A DNA stretch of 64,000 nucleotides from Gordonia jinhuaensis (GCF_014639795.1 NZ_BMGC01000009.1:1-64000); one strand, 5' to 3'. Shown: positions 14,485 to 23,881, counted from the first letter of the stretch. Notes: generated by a model not told the origin, from the letters alone. Numbers and translations: made by a program.

Positions 14485-16224
14485 ATGTCGAATGAGACTG
14501 AATCGTCGCATCCGGACCACCACCACCCTCATCTGCATGAGCCGGAGGTGGTGACCGCCGATCCGGAGGACACCTCGATCACCGGCCCCGCTGCCGCGGT
14601 CACGCGTGAGTCGATGGAGGACTACACCCTGCGGTTCGCGCCACGCAGCTACCGCAAATGGGGGCCCGGGGTCGTCGCGATCTCGGCACTGGGCGGTATC
14701 GCCTACCTCGCCGACTTCGCCATCGGCGCCAACATCGGTATCGCCAACGGCACCGGAAACGCGTTGTGGGGCATCGGCTTCTTCGCCGTCGTCATCGCAC
14801 TGACCGGCTTTCCGCTCGCGTACTACGGCGCTCGCTACAACATCGACCTGGACCTGATCACGCGCGGCAGCGGCTTCGGTTACTACGGCTCGGTCATCAC
14901 CAACGTCATCTTCGCCAGCTTCACCTTCATCTTCTTCGCGCTCGAGGGCTCGATCATGGCGCAGGGTCTCAAACTCGGCCTGCACATCCCGCTGTGGATC
15001 GGCTATCTGCTCTCCTCGGTGCTGGTCATCCCGCTGGTGATCTACGGCATGAACACTCTTGCCAAGCTGCAGGTGTGGACCACCCCGCTGTGGCTGATCA
15101 TGATGGTGTTGCCGTTCCTCTACCTGCTGTTCCGCCACCCGGATGCCATCAGTCACTTCTTCGCCTTCAGCGGTGCGGATTCCAACGGGCAACCCCTGCA
15201 CAAGGGCGTGAGCTTCGCCGGCACGATGCTCGCCGCCGGCGTCTGTCTGTCACTCATCGCCCAGATCGCCGAGCAGATCGACTATCTGCGGTTCATGCCG
15301 CCGAAAACGCCGGAGAACTCACGCAAGTGGTGGGCGGCGACGATCATGGCCGGGCCGGGATGGGTCGTCTTCGGCGCGATCAAACAGATCATCGGCCTGT
15401 TCCTCGCGGTCTATCTGATCGGCGTGTCCGCCGACAACGTGGGCATCGCCAACCAGCCGGTCCATCAGTTCCTCGAGATCTACCAGGACTTCCTGCCGCA
15501 CTGGCTGGCGCTGACCCTCGCGGTGATCCTGGTGGTGATCAGCCAGATCAAGATCAACGTGACCAACGCCTACTCGGGGTCGTTGGCGTGGACCAACTCG
15601 TTCACCCGGCTCACCAAGACCTACCCCGGTCGCATCGTGTTCCTGATCTTCAACGTCGCCATCGCCATCGTGCTGATGGAGGCCGACATGTTCAGCTTCC
15701 TCAACAACCTGCTGAACTTCTACGCCAACTGCGGTATCGCCTGGATCGTCGCGGTGGCCTCTGACATCGTGATCAACAAGTACGTCCTCGGTATCTCGCC
15801 AAGGCAGGCCGAATTCCGGCGTGGCATGCTCTACAGCTTCAACCCGGTGGGTGTCATCTCGGTGATCGTGGCCGCCGGCGCGTCGATCCTGGTGTTCTTC
15901 CACGTCTTCGGCGATGCCATCCAACCGTATTCGCCGATCGTGGCGCTGGTGCTGGCCTTCGTGCTGCCGCCGATCATCGCCATCGCCACCAAGGGCAAGT
16001 ACTATCTGCGCCGCACCGACGACGGCATCGATCTGCCGATGTACGACGAGTACGGCAACCCGTCCGACGAGAAGTTGATGTGTGTGGTGTCGGGCGTCGA
16101 GTTCGAACGTCCCGACATGCTCGCCTCCAACGTCCCGGGACCCAACGGTGAGAAGCAGTACATCTCCTCACTTGCGCTGTCTTGCGACAAGTCCGGCGAA
16201 CACGTTCTGCCCGAACAGAAGTAG
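14485..16224 (+). CDS. NCS1-family nucleobase/thiamine-type permease
   Basis: A 579-residue integral membrane protein with about 12 hydrophobic segments, resembling purine-cytosine permeases of the NCS1 family. These import nucleobases, hydantoins or vitamins with a cation. The N-terminal cytoplasmic tail contains a His-rich stretch, HPDHHHPHLHEPE. The start MSNETESS (14485) is preferred over ATG 14461 by N-terminal character; neither has a clear Shine-Dalgarno sequence. The soluble C-terminus of about 65 residues is longer than usual. No catabolic genes adjoin it, so the substrate cannot be deduced. Confidence 0.82.
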   Translation: MSNETESSHPDHHHPHLHEPEVVTADPEDTSITGPAAAVTRESMEDYTLRFAPRSYRKWGPGVVAISALGGIAYLADFAIGANIGIANGTGNALWGIGFFAVVIALTGFPLAYYGARYNIDLDLITRGSGFGYYGSVITNVIFASFTFIFFALEGSIMAQGLKLGLHIPLWIGYLLSSVLVIPLVIYGMNTLAKLQVWTTPLWLIMMVLPFLYLLFRHPDAISHFFAFSGADSNGQPLHKGVSFAGTMLAAGVCLSLIAQIAEQIDYLRFMPPKTPENSRKWWAATIMAGPGWVVFGAIKQIIGLFLAVYLIGVSADNVGIANQPVHQFLEIYQDFLPHWLALTLAVILVVISQIKINVTNAYSGSLAWTNSFTRLTKTYPGRIVFLIFNVAIAIVLMEADMFSFLNNLLNFYANCGIAWIVAVASDIVINKYVLGISPRQAEFRRGMLYSFNPVGVISVIVAAGASILVFFHVFGDAIQPYSPIVALVLAFVLPPIIAIATKGKYYLRRTDDGIDLPMYDEYGNPSDEKLMCVVSGVEFERPDMLASNVPGPNGEKQYISSLALSCDKSGEHVLPEQK

Positions 16225-16236
16225 CCGGGTTGGTGG

Positions 16237-16274
16237 GTTGATCGAGCGGGCCTCAGGAGGCCAGCTCGATCAAC
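16237..16274. terminator. Bidirectional terminator between converging genes
   Basis: GTTGATCGAGC (16237-16247) pairs perfectly with GCTCGATCAAC (16264-16274). Inside it GGCCT pairs with AGGCC around a CAGG loop. It lies 13 bp after the permease stop and overlaps the last codons of the converging gene. Confidence 0.75.
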
Positions 16275-16792
16275 GTCGCGACCGTCGTGAGGTTGCGTGC
16301 GGTGCCCGCCACTCCAAGGCCGCGTTGAAGGGCGGCGGTGGTGAGCGTGCTGTTCGCGATACCGTCGGCGTAGCGGATGTGCACCTCGTCACCGATCACC
16401 CGCACCAGGTCGCCGCCGGCCTGATGGGCGTCGGTCAGATCGCTACAGAAGGCGGCAACCTTCTCGGCATCCGGTGTGGCGCACAGGAAGTGGATGTAGG
16501 AGAACTTCGGTTCGATCACCTCGAACGGGTACGCGTCGAATGCGGCGCGCACCTGGGCGACCGACCTGCTGATCACTTCGCGTTCATAGCCGAACTCGTC
16601 GGTGATGGCGCTCTCGAGTGCGCGATCGAAATCGGCGGGGGCGCCCGGCGGCGTGCAGATCAGATTGCCTGAGGCGATGTAGGTGGTCACCTCGGTGGCA
16701 CCGAGGTGACTGGCGATCGAACGGAGCCGCGCCATCGGGAGTGTCGCGCCGCCCACGTTCACGGCGCGGATGAGCACGATGCGCCGCGACAC
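16253..16792 (-). CDS. DUF1697 family protein
   Basis: A 179-residue cytosolic protein matching the DUF1697 pattern: an opening RIVLIRAVNVGG, then ATEVTTYIASGNLIC, and a C-terminal NLTTVATLIEL segment. The family is widespread in bacteria and has no established biochemical role. The gene is followed on its own strand by a terminator hairpin and lies 3 bp downstream of the exonuclease III gene, so the two are probably co-transcribed. A functional link between them is not known. Confidence 0.82.
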   Translation of the reverse strand: MSRRIVLIRAVNVGGATLPMARLRSIASHLGATEVTTYIASGNLICTPPGAPADFDRALESAITDEFGYEREVISRSVAQVRAAFDAYPFEVIEPKFSYIHFLCATPDAEKVAAFCSDLTDAHQAGGDLVRVIGDEVHIRYADGIANSTLTTAALQRGLGVAGTARNLTTVATLIELAS

Positions 16793-16795
16793 GTT

Positions 16796-17686
16796 TCAGG
16801 AACCCTTCGGATTCGTGGCCTGTGCCGCGTCAGCCTGGGGCAGTCGCACCTTGCCGCCGCGTGAGGGATTCGAGGGCGGGGGCACCATCGGGCCCACGTT
16901 GCCGTCGGGTGCGGTGTCGAGGTCGACGATCACCGGGGCATGGTCGCTGGGTCGGGTGCCCTTGCGCGCCTTGCGATCGACCCAGGCCGCCGCGACGCGG
17001 TCGGCCACCGTGTCGCCCAGCAAGATGAGATCGATGCGCATGCCGAGGTTCTTGTGGAACATCCCCGCCCGGTAGTCCCAGTAGGAGTACACCTGATCGT
17101 CGGGCCAGCGGTCGCGCACCACATCGCGCAGCCCGAGGTCGGTGAGTTCGCGCAGCGCCCCGCGTTCGGGCGCGGTGACGTGGGTGTGCCCGGCAAATGC
17201 GTTCGGGTCGAACACATCGTCATCGGTGGGGGCGATGTTCATGTCGCCGCACACCGCGACGTCGAGCCCCTCCTGTGCCACCTGATCGCGCAGCGCGGCC
17301 AGCCACGCCAGCTTGTAGCGGTAGTGGTCGGAGTCGGGTTCACGACCGTTGGGCACATACAGCGAGTGCACGCGAATCCCGTTGCAGGTGGCTGCCACCG
17401 CACGGGCCTCGATGTCGGGAAAACCCGGTGCATCGGGGATGCCGGAGGTCACGTCGTGCAGACCGACGCGTGACAGCAGTGCGACACCGTTCCACTGGCC
17501 CTGGCCCACATGCGCGTATTCGTAATCGCGCGAGTGCAGTTCGGCGGCGAAGATCTCGTCAAAGGCTGCGTCGGAGAGTTTGGTCTCCTGCAGGCACACC
17601 ACATCGGGTGCGCGCTCGTCGAGCCACGGCAGGATCCGTTCGACACGCTGCTTGGCCGAGTTCACATTCCAGGTGGCAATGCGCAT
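16796..17686 (-). CDS. xth: Exodeoxyribonuclease III
   Basis: A 296-residue member of the exonuclease III / AP endonuclease family, which cuts DNA at abasic sites and removes 3' blocks in base excision repair. Family motifs appear in order: MRIATWNVNS at the start, LQETKL (catalytic Glu) near residue 35, GDMNIAPTDDDV in the second half, and SDHAPVIVDL near the C-terminus (catalytic Asp-His). A tail of about 40 Pro/Gly-rich residues follows the last motif and is atypical. It is 10 bp downstream of the xdhC-like gene and just upstream of the DUF1697 gene on the same strand. Confidence 0.92.
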   Translation of the reverse strand: MRIATWNVNSAKQRVERILPWLDERAPDVVCLQETKLSDAAFDEIFAAELHSRDYEYAHVGQGQWNGVALLSRVGLHDVTSGIPDAPGFPDIEARAVAATCNGIRVHSLYVPNGREPDSDHYRYKLAWLAALRDQVAQEGLDVAVCGDMNIAPTDDDVFDPNAFAGHTHVTAPERGALRELTDLGLRDVVRDRWPDDQVYSYWDYRAGMFHKNLGMRIDLILLGDTVADRVAAAWVDRKARKGTRPSDHAPVIVDLDTAPDGNVGPMVPPPSNPSRGGKVRLPQADAAQATNPKGS

Positions 17687-17695
17687 GGCTCAACG

Positions 17696-18928
17696 CTACT
17701 GCTCGGTGCGCGGCCCCAGAACGTTGCGTGGCCCCAGGCCGGTGTGCAACGGCCCGGTGAGTTCACCGAGTGCAGCGGTGCTGCCGCCGCGCACGGTGGC
17801 GATGATCTCTGCGAGGATCGACACGGCGGTCTCGGCGGGGGAGTGGGCCTGCAGGTCCAGTCCCACCGGCGCATGCAGCCGCCCGAGTGCGGCCGGATCG
17901 ACGCCGTGGTCGACAAGTCGGGCCCGTCGATCTGCTTGCGTACGTCGCGATCCCATCGCGCCGACGAATGCCAGCTCGTCCACGGCCAGCGCCGCGGCGA
18001 TCATCGGGACGTCGAACTTGGCATCGTGAGTCATCACCACCACCACGGTGCGCTCGTCGAGCCGGCCGGCCTCCTGCTGGGCCTGGAGATAGCGGTGCGG
18101 CCAGTCGACCACCACCTGCACGCCGGGGAACCGCGTGGCCGTCGCGAACACCTCGCGTGCGTCGACCACCGTCACCCGGTAGCCGACGGCGGTACCCATC
18201 TGGGCGAGTGCGCGGACGAAGTCGTTGGCGCCGGCGAGGATCATGCGCGGCGCCGAGGTGAACGACTGAACGAAAGTGCGTGGGCGCGAGCCCGGGCCAC
18301 CGGCACCGAGTGCATCGGGTTCACAGTCGTCGGCCCCGACGACCCCCGTCACACCCGAGGAGAGCAACGCCTGAACGTCCCGATCCAGCGACAGCCACCG
18401 GGTGGCGTCGTCGCGGGTGAACAGCCGGCGATGCGGCCGGCTCGTCATGGTGGTGGCCAGCGCCACCCCGATGTCGGCGGCACGCAGCGCGCGCAACTCG
18501 GCGAACAGTGCGACGTCGTCGGGGCCGATCGACTCGATGAACACCTCGATCTCGCCGCCACATGTCAGTCCGATGGCGAACAGGTCGTCGCCGGTGTCGG
18601 CGAAGTACTCCGTACTCGCGGTGCCGTTGTCGAGCACGGTCCGCGCGGCCTCGACGACCGCGGACTCCACGCAACCGCCCGACAGTGAGCCGAACACCCG
18701 TCCGTCAGCGGTGACGAGCATGGCCGCACCCGCTGCCCGGGGACTCGACCCGGAAGTGGTGACCACACGGGCCAGTGCGACCGGTCCGCGCGCGGCTTCG
18801 GTGACCACGGCGTCGAGCAGGTCTGCGGCCGGGTCGGATCGCTGCGCCTGACCCGGCTCGCCCTGACCCGGCTTGCCCTGACTCAACTCGCCCTGTTCAG
18901 GTTGCGGTGACTGACCCGGTTCGTGCAC
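17696..18928 (-). CDS. XdhC/CoxI family molybdenum-enzyme maturation protein
   Basis: A 410-residue protein with the N-terminal XdhC/CoxI domain (GSSPRAAGAAMLV, SLSGGCVE) and a C-terminal Rossmann-like domain (RMILAGANDFVRAL, FVGAMGSRRTQADRR). XdhC proteins bind molybdenum cofactor and help insert it, in sulfurated form, into xanthine-dehydrogenase-type enzymes. No xdhA/B or cox genes are in the window. The first about 30 residues are a Gln/Gly/Pro repeat (PGQ, QGE, QGK) and may be a poorly constrained leader. It is divergent from the MarR gene. Confidence 0.85.
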   Translation of the reverse strand: MHEPGQSPQPEQGELSQGKPGQGEPGQAQRSDPAADLLDAVVTEAARGPVALARVVTTSGSSPRAAGAAMLVTADGRVFGSLSGGCVESAVVEAARTVLDNGTASTEYFADTGDDLFAIGLTCGGEIEVFIESIGPDDVALFAELRALRAADIGVALATTMTSRPHRRLFTRDDATRWLSLDRDVQALLSSGVTGVVGADDCEPDALGAGGPGSRPRTFVQSFTSAPRMILAGANDFVRALAQMGTAVGYRVTVVDAREVFATATRFPGVQVVVDWPHRYLQAQQEAGRLDERTVVVVMTHDAKFDVPMIAAALAVDELAFVGAMGSRRTQADRRARLVDHGVDPAALGRLHAPVGLDLQAHSPAETAVSILAEIIATVRGGSTAALGELTGPLHTGLGPRNVLGPRTEQ

Positions 18929-18984
18929 GCCACCATTGTGGAACCGATCCCGGCCGGGTGCACGGAGGGGTCGAATTCATTTAC

Positions 18985-19004
18985 TTGACACAATCAACTA
19001 TTAT
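18985..19004 (+). promoter_or_regulatory. Candidate promoter and operator of the MarR gene
   Basis: A TATTAT -10-like box at 18999-19004 would start transcription near 19010-19011, at the GTG start codon itself, so a leaderless transcript is plausible. TTGA-CACAA-TCAA (18985-18997) is an inverted repeat in the spacer, where repressor binding would block the promoter. The TTGACA within it is only 8 bp from TATTAT, too close to be its -35 box. Confidence 0.45.
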
Positions 19005-19009
19005 CGTCG

Positions 19010-19684
19010 GTGGAGTTCACGACAACGCAGTCGTTGCTCCGTCCCGTCGTGCCGTCCGAACAGGTAAGGCCGGCGGTCACCGTCGCCGGAACAGGGTCCG
19101 CATCAGGGCCGTGGCCGGGCGAGGACCTCACTGTCGAGGTCGATCAGGCAAGTCATACGCAGGACAAGTCATATGCAAGCGACAGGATGATCGTGCACCA
19201 ACACGTCGACGAGATGCCGGCGAAGCCCACCGCACCCGCGGATGAGGCATCGCAGACGCCGGTTCCCACCGATGCCGTGCAGGTTTTCCACGATCTGATG
19301 CGGATCATGCGGACGTTGCGGTCCGTGGGCCTGCAGGGGTCGCTGGCGTCGGGGGCGACCTCGGCGTTGTGGACGCTGGTGCAGAACAAGCCCATGCGTC
19401 TGTCGGATCTCGCCGAACGCGAGATCGTGGCGATCCCGACGATGTCGCGGATCGTGGCGAGTCTGGAGAAGCAGAACTACGTCAGTCGTTCTCCCGATCC
19501 CGACGACGGACGCGCCTGCCTGCTGGAGGCGACCCCCGAGGCCGTCGAACTCATCACCGGGACCACCTCCCGGCGTGCCCAGCTGATCAATTCGGCGCTC
19601 GACGAACTCGACCCGGATGAGCGTGCCGCGACGATGCGGTGTCTCGATCATCTGGCCAAGGCTCTGACAACGGTGTCGGCCTGA
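19010..19684 (+). CDS. MarR-family transcriptional regulator
   Basis: A winged-helix regulator whose conserved part runs from about residue 85 (VQVFHDLMRIMRTL) to the end, with recognition-helix region EREIVAIPTMSRIVASLEKQNYVSRSPDPDDGRA. MarR proteins are dimeric repressors, often released by small aromatic or toxic ligands. Translation could begin at GTG 19010 (224 aa, likely leaderless) or at ATG 19187 or 19214. The 60-80 residue N-terminal extension of the long form is low-complexity. The gene directly precedes a DHA2-type MFS exporter on the same strand, the usual arrangement for regulator and drug pump. Confidence 0.82.
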   Translation: MEFTTTQSLLRPVVPSEQVRPAVTVAGTGSASGPWPGEDLTVEVDQASHTQDKSYASDRMIVHQHVDEMPAKPTAPADEASQTPVPTDAVQVFHDLMRIMRTLRSVGLQGSLASGATSALWTLVQNKPMRLSDLAEREIVAIPTMSRIVASLEKQNYVSRSPDPDDGRACLLEATPEAVELITGTTSRRAQLINSALDELDPDERAATMRCLDHLAKALTTVSA

Positions 19685-19803
19685 CATTTTCCCCACGCGG
19701 TCGCGGATCGATCCCGACCGTTGTGACCCGGACGTTCCCGACCCACCGGCATCGAGTGCCGGCGCTGGGGCGAGAAACAGCAACGATGCCCCGACACACC
19801 TGT

Positions 19804-19814
19804 CACCATTGGTG
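19804..19814. promoter_or_regulatory. CACCA-T-TGGTG inverted repeat before the MFS gene
   Basis: An 11-bp palindrome 29 bp upstream of the MFS start codon, inside the 159-bp gap after the MarR gene. It is flanked by two partial direct copies of GTCACC. It is a possible second MarR operator, but the sequence differs from the TTGA-N5-TCAA repeat upstream of marR. Confidence 0.35.
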
Positions 19815-19843
19815 TTGTCACCTGTGCAGAAAGAAGTAGACGC

Positions 19844-21772
19844 ATGGCGCAAGCGACATCCCCGGTGTCGTCGACGCAGGAGTCACCGACGCGCGGCTCT
19901 CGGCGTGGCCGATTCTCCCGCCCGTCGGCCGAGCAGGAACTCGGCCCCAACTACAAGTGGATCGCGCTGTCGAACACCACTCTGGGCATGCTGATCGCCA
20001 CGATCAACAGCTCGATCGTGCTGATCGCACTCCCCGACATCTTCAAGGGGATCAACCTCAACCCGCTCGAGGCCGACAACACCAGCTATCTGTTGTGGAT
20101 GATGATGGGCTTCCTCGTGGTCACCGCCGTCCTGGTGGTGAGTTTCGGACGTCTCGGCGACATGTTCGGCCGTGCCCGGATGTACAACATGGGCTTCGCG
20201 GTCTTCACGATCTCGTCGATCTTCCTGGCGATCACCTGGTTCGACGGCAGTGAGGCAGCCATCTGGCTGATCTTCTGGCGCGTCATCCAGGGCATCGGCG
20301 GCGCTTTCCTGATGGCCAACTCGTCGGCGATCCTCACCGACGCTTTCCCGCCGAACCAGCGCGGCCTGGCCATGGGTATCAACGGTGTCGCGGCGATCGC
20401 CGGCTCGTTCCTCGGCCTGCTGGTGGGTGGCATCCTCGCTCCGATCCAGTGGCACTACATCTTCCTGGTCTCGGTGCCCTTCGGCGTGATCGGCACGATC
20501 TGGGCCTACCTCAAACTGCGCGACACCGGTGTGCGCAAGCACGCCAAGATGGACTGGTGGGGCAACATCACCTTCGCGATCGGTCTGGTCGCGATCCTGG
20601 TGGCCATCACCTACGGCATCCAGCCCTACGGCTCGTCGAATATGGGCTGGACCAACCCGTGGGTGCTCGCCGCCCTCATCGGTGGACTCGTGGTGCTGGC
20701 GATCTTCGTGGTCATCGAGATGCGTGTGGAGACACCGCTGTTCGAGCTGTCGCTGTTCCGCAACCGGTCGTTCACCTTCGGCAACATCGCCAACCTGATG
20801 GCCTCCATCGGTCGCGGTGGCCTGCAGTTCATCCTCATCATCTGGCTGCAGGGCATCTGGCTCCCGCAGCACGGCTACGACTACTCGCGCACGCCGCTGT
20901 GGGCGGGCATCTATATGGTCCCGATGACGATCGGATTCCTCATCTCGGCGCCGATCTCGGGTGCGCTGTCGGACAAGATCGGCAGCAAGTGGTTCACCAC
21001 CATCGGACTCGCGCTCACCGCGGTCACCTTCGGTGCGCTCATCGCCATCCCGGTCGACTTCAACTACTGGGTGTTCGCGGTCATCCTGCTGGTCAACGGC
21101 ATCTCGATGGGTCTGTTCGCCTCGCCGAACCGCGCCGACGTGATGAACAGCCTGCCGATCAACTCGCGTGGATCCGGCGCGGGCATGATGACCACCTTCC
21201 AGAACGCCGCGATGGTGCTGTCGATCGGCTTGTTCTTCTCGCTGATGATCGCCGGACTGAGCACGCATCTGCCTGATGCGATGTACAGCGGACTCACCCA
21301 GAACGGCTTGTCGTCCCAGCAGTCCAGCGAGTTGGCGAATCTGCCGACCGTCGGCATCCTGTTCGCGGCGTTCCTGGGCTACAACCCGATCAAGGAACTG
21401 CTCGGCGGGCACCCGCAGGGTGTGTCGCAGCAGGCCTACGACCATCTGACGGGTCTGGACTTCTTCCCGCACCTGATCTCCGATCCGTTCTCCGACGGAC
21501 TGGCCGCGGCGTTCACCTTCGCGATGATCTGCTGCATCCTCGGTGCCATCGCCTCGCTGTTCACCGGCAAGAAGAAGGGTGCTACCGAGGTCGCGTCAGG
21601 ATCGGGTGAGACCGTCGGCGCCGAACTCGACGCGGTCGCCGGCGACGCCGTCGGCGTGCCCTCGCCGCTGGTCGACGAGGAGCCCGCCCGGACCGATGAC
21701 GCTGCCGCCGAACTCGACGACCTCGTGCGCGACGACGCCGAGCAGAAGGCGTCGACGAACCGACAGGGCTGA
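19844..21772 (+). CDS. MFS exporter, DHA2 (14-TM) family
   Basis: A 642-residue transporter with about 14 hydrophobic segments. The cytoplasmic loop motif GRLGDMFGRARMY after the second helix and the RVIQGIGGAFLMANSSAIL segment are typical of proton-driven DHA2 multidrug exporters (EmrB/QacA-like). The N-terminal 35 residues and the acidic C-terminal about 75 residues are predicted cytoplasmic and disordered. The ATG at 19844 is preceded by GAAAGAAG. The upstream MarR gene suggests ligand-induced expression. Substrate unknown. Confidence 0.88.
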   Translation: MAQATSPVSSTQESPTRGSRRGRFSRPSAEQELGPNYKWIALSNTTLGMLIATINSSIVLIALPDIFKGINLNPLEADNTSYLLWMMMGFLVVTAVLVVSFGRLGDMFGRARMYNMGFAVFTISSIFLAITWFDGSEAAIWLIFWRVIQGIGGAFLMANSSAILTDAFPPNQRGLAMGINGVAAIAGSFLGLLVGGILAPIQWHYIFLVSVPFGVIGTIWAYLKLRDTGVRKHAKMDWWGNITFAIGLVAILVAITYGIQPYGSSNMGWTNPWVLAALIGGLVVLAIFVVIEMRVETPLFELSLFRNRSFTFGNIANLMASIGRGGLQFILIIWLQGIWLPQHGYDYSRTPLWAGIYMVPMTIGFLISAPISGALSDKIGSKWFTTIGLALTAVTFGALIAIPVDFNYWVFAVILLVNGISMGLFASPNRADVMNSLPINSRGSGAGMMTTFQNAAMVLSIGLFFSLMIAGLSTHLPDAMYSGLTQNGLSSQQSSELANLPTVGILFAAFLGYNPIKELLGGHPQGVSQQAYDHLTGLDFFPHLISDPFSDGLAAAFTFAMICCILGAIASLFTGKKKGATEVASGSGETVGAELDAVAGDAVGVPSPLVDEEPARTDDAAAELDDLVRDDAEQKASTNRQG

Positions 21773-21808
21773 CCGGGCCGACAGGGCCGACAGGGCTAGC
21801 GTCGAGGA

Positions 21809-22921
21809 GTGAACAGCGGAGGCGGGTCGGATGCGCGGGTCATCTGGTCGCGACTACGTGAGGCCTATCGCAGATTCGACGCCAGTCCGCACAAGCCGGC
21901 TCTGGTCATCGCACTCGTCGTCGCGGTGATGGCCGGGCTGTTCGCAGCGTCGTACAGCCTCGCACTCGGTGACCCCAAGCCACACCACGTCCCGATCGCT
22001 GTGGTGACCGGCGGACCCGCACTCTCGGACCCCGAAGCCGTCGTCGATGCGCTCAACCAGCGCACCGACGGCGGTTTCGTCGTCCGTGAGTTCGACACCA
22101 CCACCTCCGCGCTCACCGCACTCGACGAGCAGACGATTTACGCGGTGGTCGCGCAGACCGGCGAGCACGAGGTGACGCTGTACCTGTCGAGCGCGTCGGG
22201 GTCATCGGTCGCGCGGCTGCTCGAACAAGACGCGCCACGGTTCTCCGGCTCGGGCGGCTGGTCGGTCACTATCGTCGACCGCCATCCGCTCGGCAAGTAC
22301 GACCCGTCGGGGATCACGCTGTTCTACGTGGCGCTGGCCGCGGTGATCGCCGGTTTCGTGGGTGCGGTGCAGGCCCGCGTCAACGCGGGAGGACTGAGCC
22401 TGCGCGCAGAGCTGGGCTGGGATCTGGTACGCAGTCTGCTCGGCGGGCTGTCCATCGTGCTGGCCATCTCGGTGATCCTGTCGTTGCTGCCGCTGCCGGT
22501 GTGGCAGGGAGTCGCGGTGCTCGCGCTGACGATGATGGTCACCGGGTTGACGCTGGGATTGTTCCGTCTGGTGGTCGGCCCCAAGTGGGCGCTGCTGCCC
22601 ACCTGGCTGTTGCTGGTGGTGATCAGCAATCCGTCGTCGGGTGGGGCGGTGGCACCCGAACTCCTTCCGGGTCCCTACGAGTTCATGGGGCGCTGGCTGC
22701 CGACCGGCGCGACGGTGCGCGCGCTTCGCGACCTCACTTACTTCCCCGACAATCTGCACGCCGAACCGTTCGTGGTGTTGTGCGTGTGGATGGTGGTGGT
22801 CGGCGCGCTGTTCGTCGTCGTGCGCATCCACCGGCAGGGCACCGGTAAACCCCCTGCCACACCGCGGCCGTGGCGTCGACGGCGCGATGACCGGGTGGAA
22901 TCGCCCCCTCAGGCGCGCTGA
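21809..22921 (+). CDS. DUF3533-like / ABC-2-type membrane protein
   Basis: A 370-residue protein. One N-terminal membrane segment (about residues 30-52) is followed by an extracytoplasmic domain of about 130 residues, then about five membrane segments and a final one near residue 335. This resembles YhgE/Pip or DUF3533 proteins, which look like ABC-2 permeases without an ATPase. The start is GTG 21809, with GAGGAG almost touching it; a slightly later start cannot be excluded. It lies 36 bp after the DHA2 exporter on the same strand, so it may share its transcript and response. Confidence 0.7.
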   Translation: MNSGGGSDARVIWSRLREAYRRFDASPHKPALVIALVVAVMAGLFAASYSLALGDPKPHHVPIAVVTGGPALSDPEAVVDALNQRTDGGFVVREFDTTTSALTALDEQTIYAVVAQTGEHEVTLYLSSASGSSVARLLEQDAPRFSGSGGWSVTIVDRHPLGKYDPSGITLFYVALAAVIAGFVGAVQARVNAGGLSLRAELGWDLVRSLLGGLSIVLAISVILSLLPLPVWQGVAVLALTMMVTGLTLGLFRLVVGPKWALLPTWLLLVVISNPSSGGAVAPELLPGPYEFMGRWLPTGATVRALRDLTYFPDNLHAEPFVVLCVWMVVVGALFVVVRIHRQGTGKPPATPRPWRRRRDDRVESPPQAR

Positions 22922-22999
22922 GCTGCGGCGATCCGGTGACCGCCGGACGTGCCCGACGTCGCCGGTACGCTGGAGTCCGACACTTGTCTTTACCTTTCG

Positions 23000-23881
23000 A
23001 TGACTTTTGGGGACGCTGTGGGAATGCTGCTACTGATCATCCTGGTGATCGTGATCGTCGGTGCCGTCGTGATGGTCAGCCGGAACCGTGCTGCGACGGC
23101 GGCTCATCAGAGCAACCAGGTCACTCTCGCCGACGCGAAGGCCGATGCACGTCAGGCCATCGACCGGCTCGGTGGTCAGGTCTACAACCTCACCGGGACC
23201 AACGACGCCGCCAAGCAGGCGCTGGCCGATGCCGGTGAACGGTTCAATGCCGCCGGCGCTCAGATCGAGCAGGCGTCGTCTCCGAAGCAGGCGCGACTGG
23301 CCAAGCAGACCGCACTCGAGGGTCTGTACTACGTGCGGGCTGCCCGCGCCGCGATGAACATGGATCCCGGACCGGAGGTGCCCACCCTCGACGGGCAGAA
23401 ATCCGCCGGTGAGGTGACCGAGGATCGCAAGGTCGACATGGAGGGGCGTTCCATCGAGGCCTCGCCGAGTCCGTCGGATCGCACTCCGAACTACTACCCG
23501 GGTGGACGTGTGGCCGGACGACCAGTGCCCGCCGGCTGGTACTCGGAGCCGTGGTGGAAACCCGCACTGGTCGCCGGGGCCTGGGGTGTGGGGTCGGTCC
23601 TGCTGTTCAACGCACTGTTCTCCGGCATGCACGGCGTGGGGTATGACGCGAATGCCTTCGAGAACGGATACGGCGACGGCTATCAAGACGGACTCGACGC
23701 AGGCGGTGGCGACTACTCCGGCACCGAACCCGCCGGCTACGACGGTGGTTACGACAACGGTGGTTACGACAACGGCGGTTACGACAACGGCGGTTACGAC
23801 AACGGTGGCGGCTGGGACGGCGGCAACGACGGCGGTGGCGGCTTCGACGATTTCGGCGACTTCGGTGGGTTCGACCTCTGA
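23000..23881 (+). CDS. Membrane-anchored protein with YDNGG repeats
   Basis: A 293-residue protein starting MTFGDAVGMLLLI, with one N-terminal membrane helix. A helical region of about 100 residues (LADAKADARQAIDRLGGQVYNL, QALADAGERFNAAGAQIEQA) follows. A second hydrophobic segment, LVAGAWGVGSVLLFNALF, is near residue 195. The C-terminal about 75 residues are Gly/Asp/Tyr-rich, with four exact YDNGG-type repeats. Related actinobacterial proteins are often labelled DUF1542, but I am not certain of that label. The C-terminal tail may be surface-exposed. Function unknown. Confidence 0.7.
   Translation: MTFGDAVGMLLLIILVIVIVGAVVMVSRNRAATAAHQSNQVTLADAKADARQAIDRLGGQVYNLTGTNDAAKQALADAGERFNAAGAQIEQASSPKQARLAKQTALEGLYYVRAARAAMNMDPGPEVPTLDGQKSAGEVTEDRKVDMEGRSIEASPSPSDRTPNYYPGGRVAGRPVPAGWYSEPWWKPALVAGAWGVGSVLLFNALFSGMHGVGYDANAFENGYGDGYQDGLDAGGGDYSGTEPAGYDGGYDNGGYDNGGYDNGGYDNGGGWDGGNDGGGGFDDFGDFGGFDL
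23744..23803 (+). repeat. Four 15-bp in-frame repeats coding YDNGG
   Basis: Four tandem units GGyGGTTACGACAAC differ only at one synonymous position. Because the unit is 15 bp, gain or loss changes tail length without a frameshift. Confidence 0.9.

Noticed and set aside
18985-19004. TTGACA followed by TATTAT as a sigma-70 promoter
   Set aside because: The spacing is 8 bp, not about 17. The -10 may be real, but the TTGACA is more likely part of an operator.
19883-21472. A 529-residue open frame antisense to the DHA2 exporter
   Set aside because: Composition is Arg/Asp/His/Gln-rich with no domain, and it lies exactly over a clear membrane-protein gene. Long antisense frames are expected in high-GC DNA.
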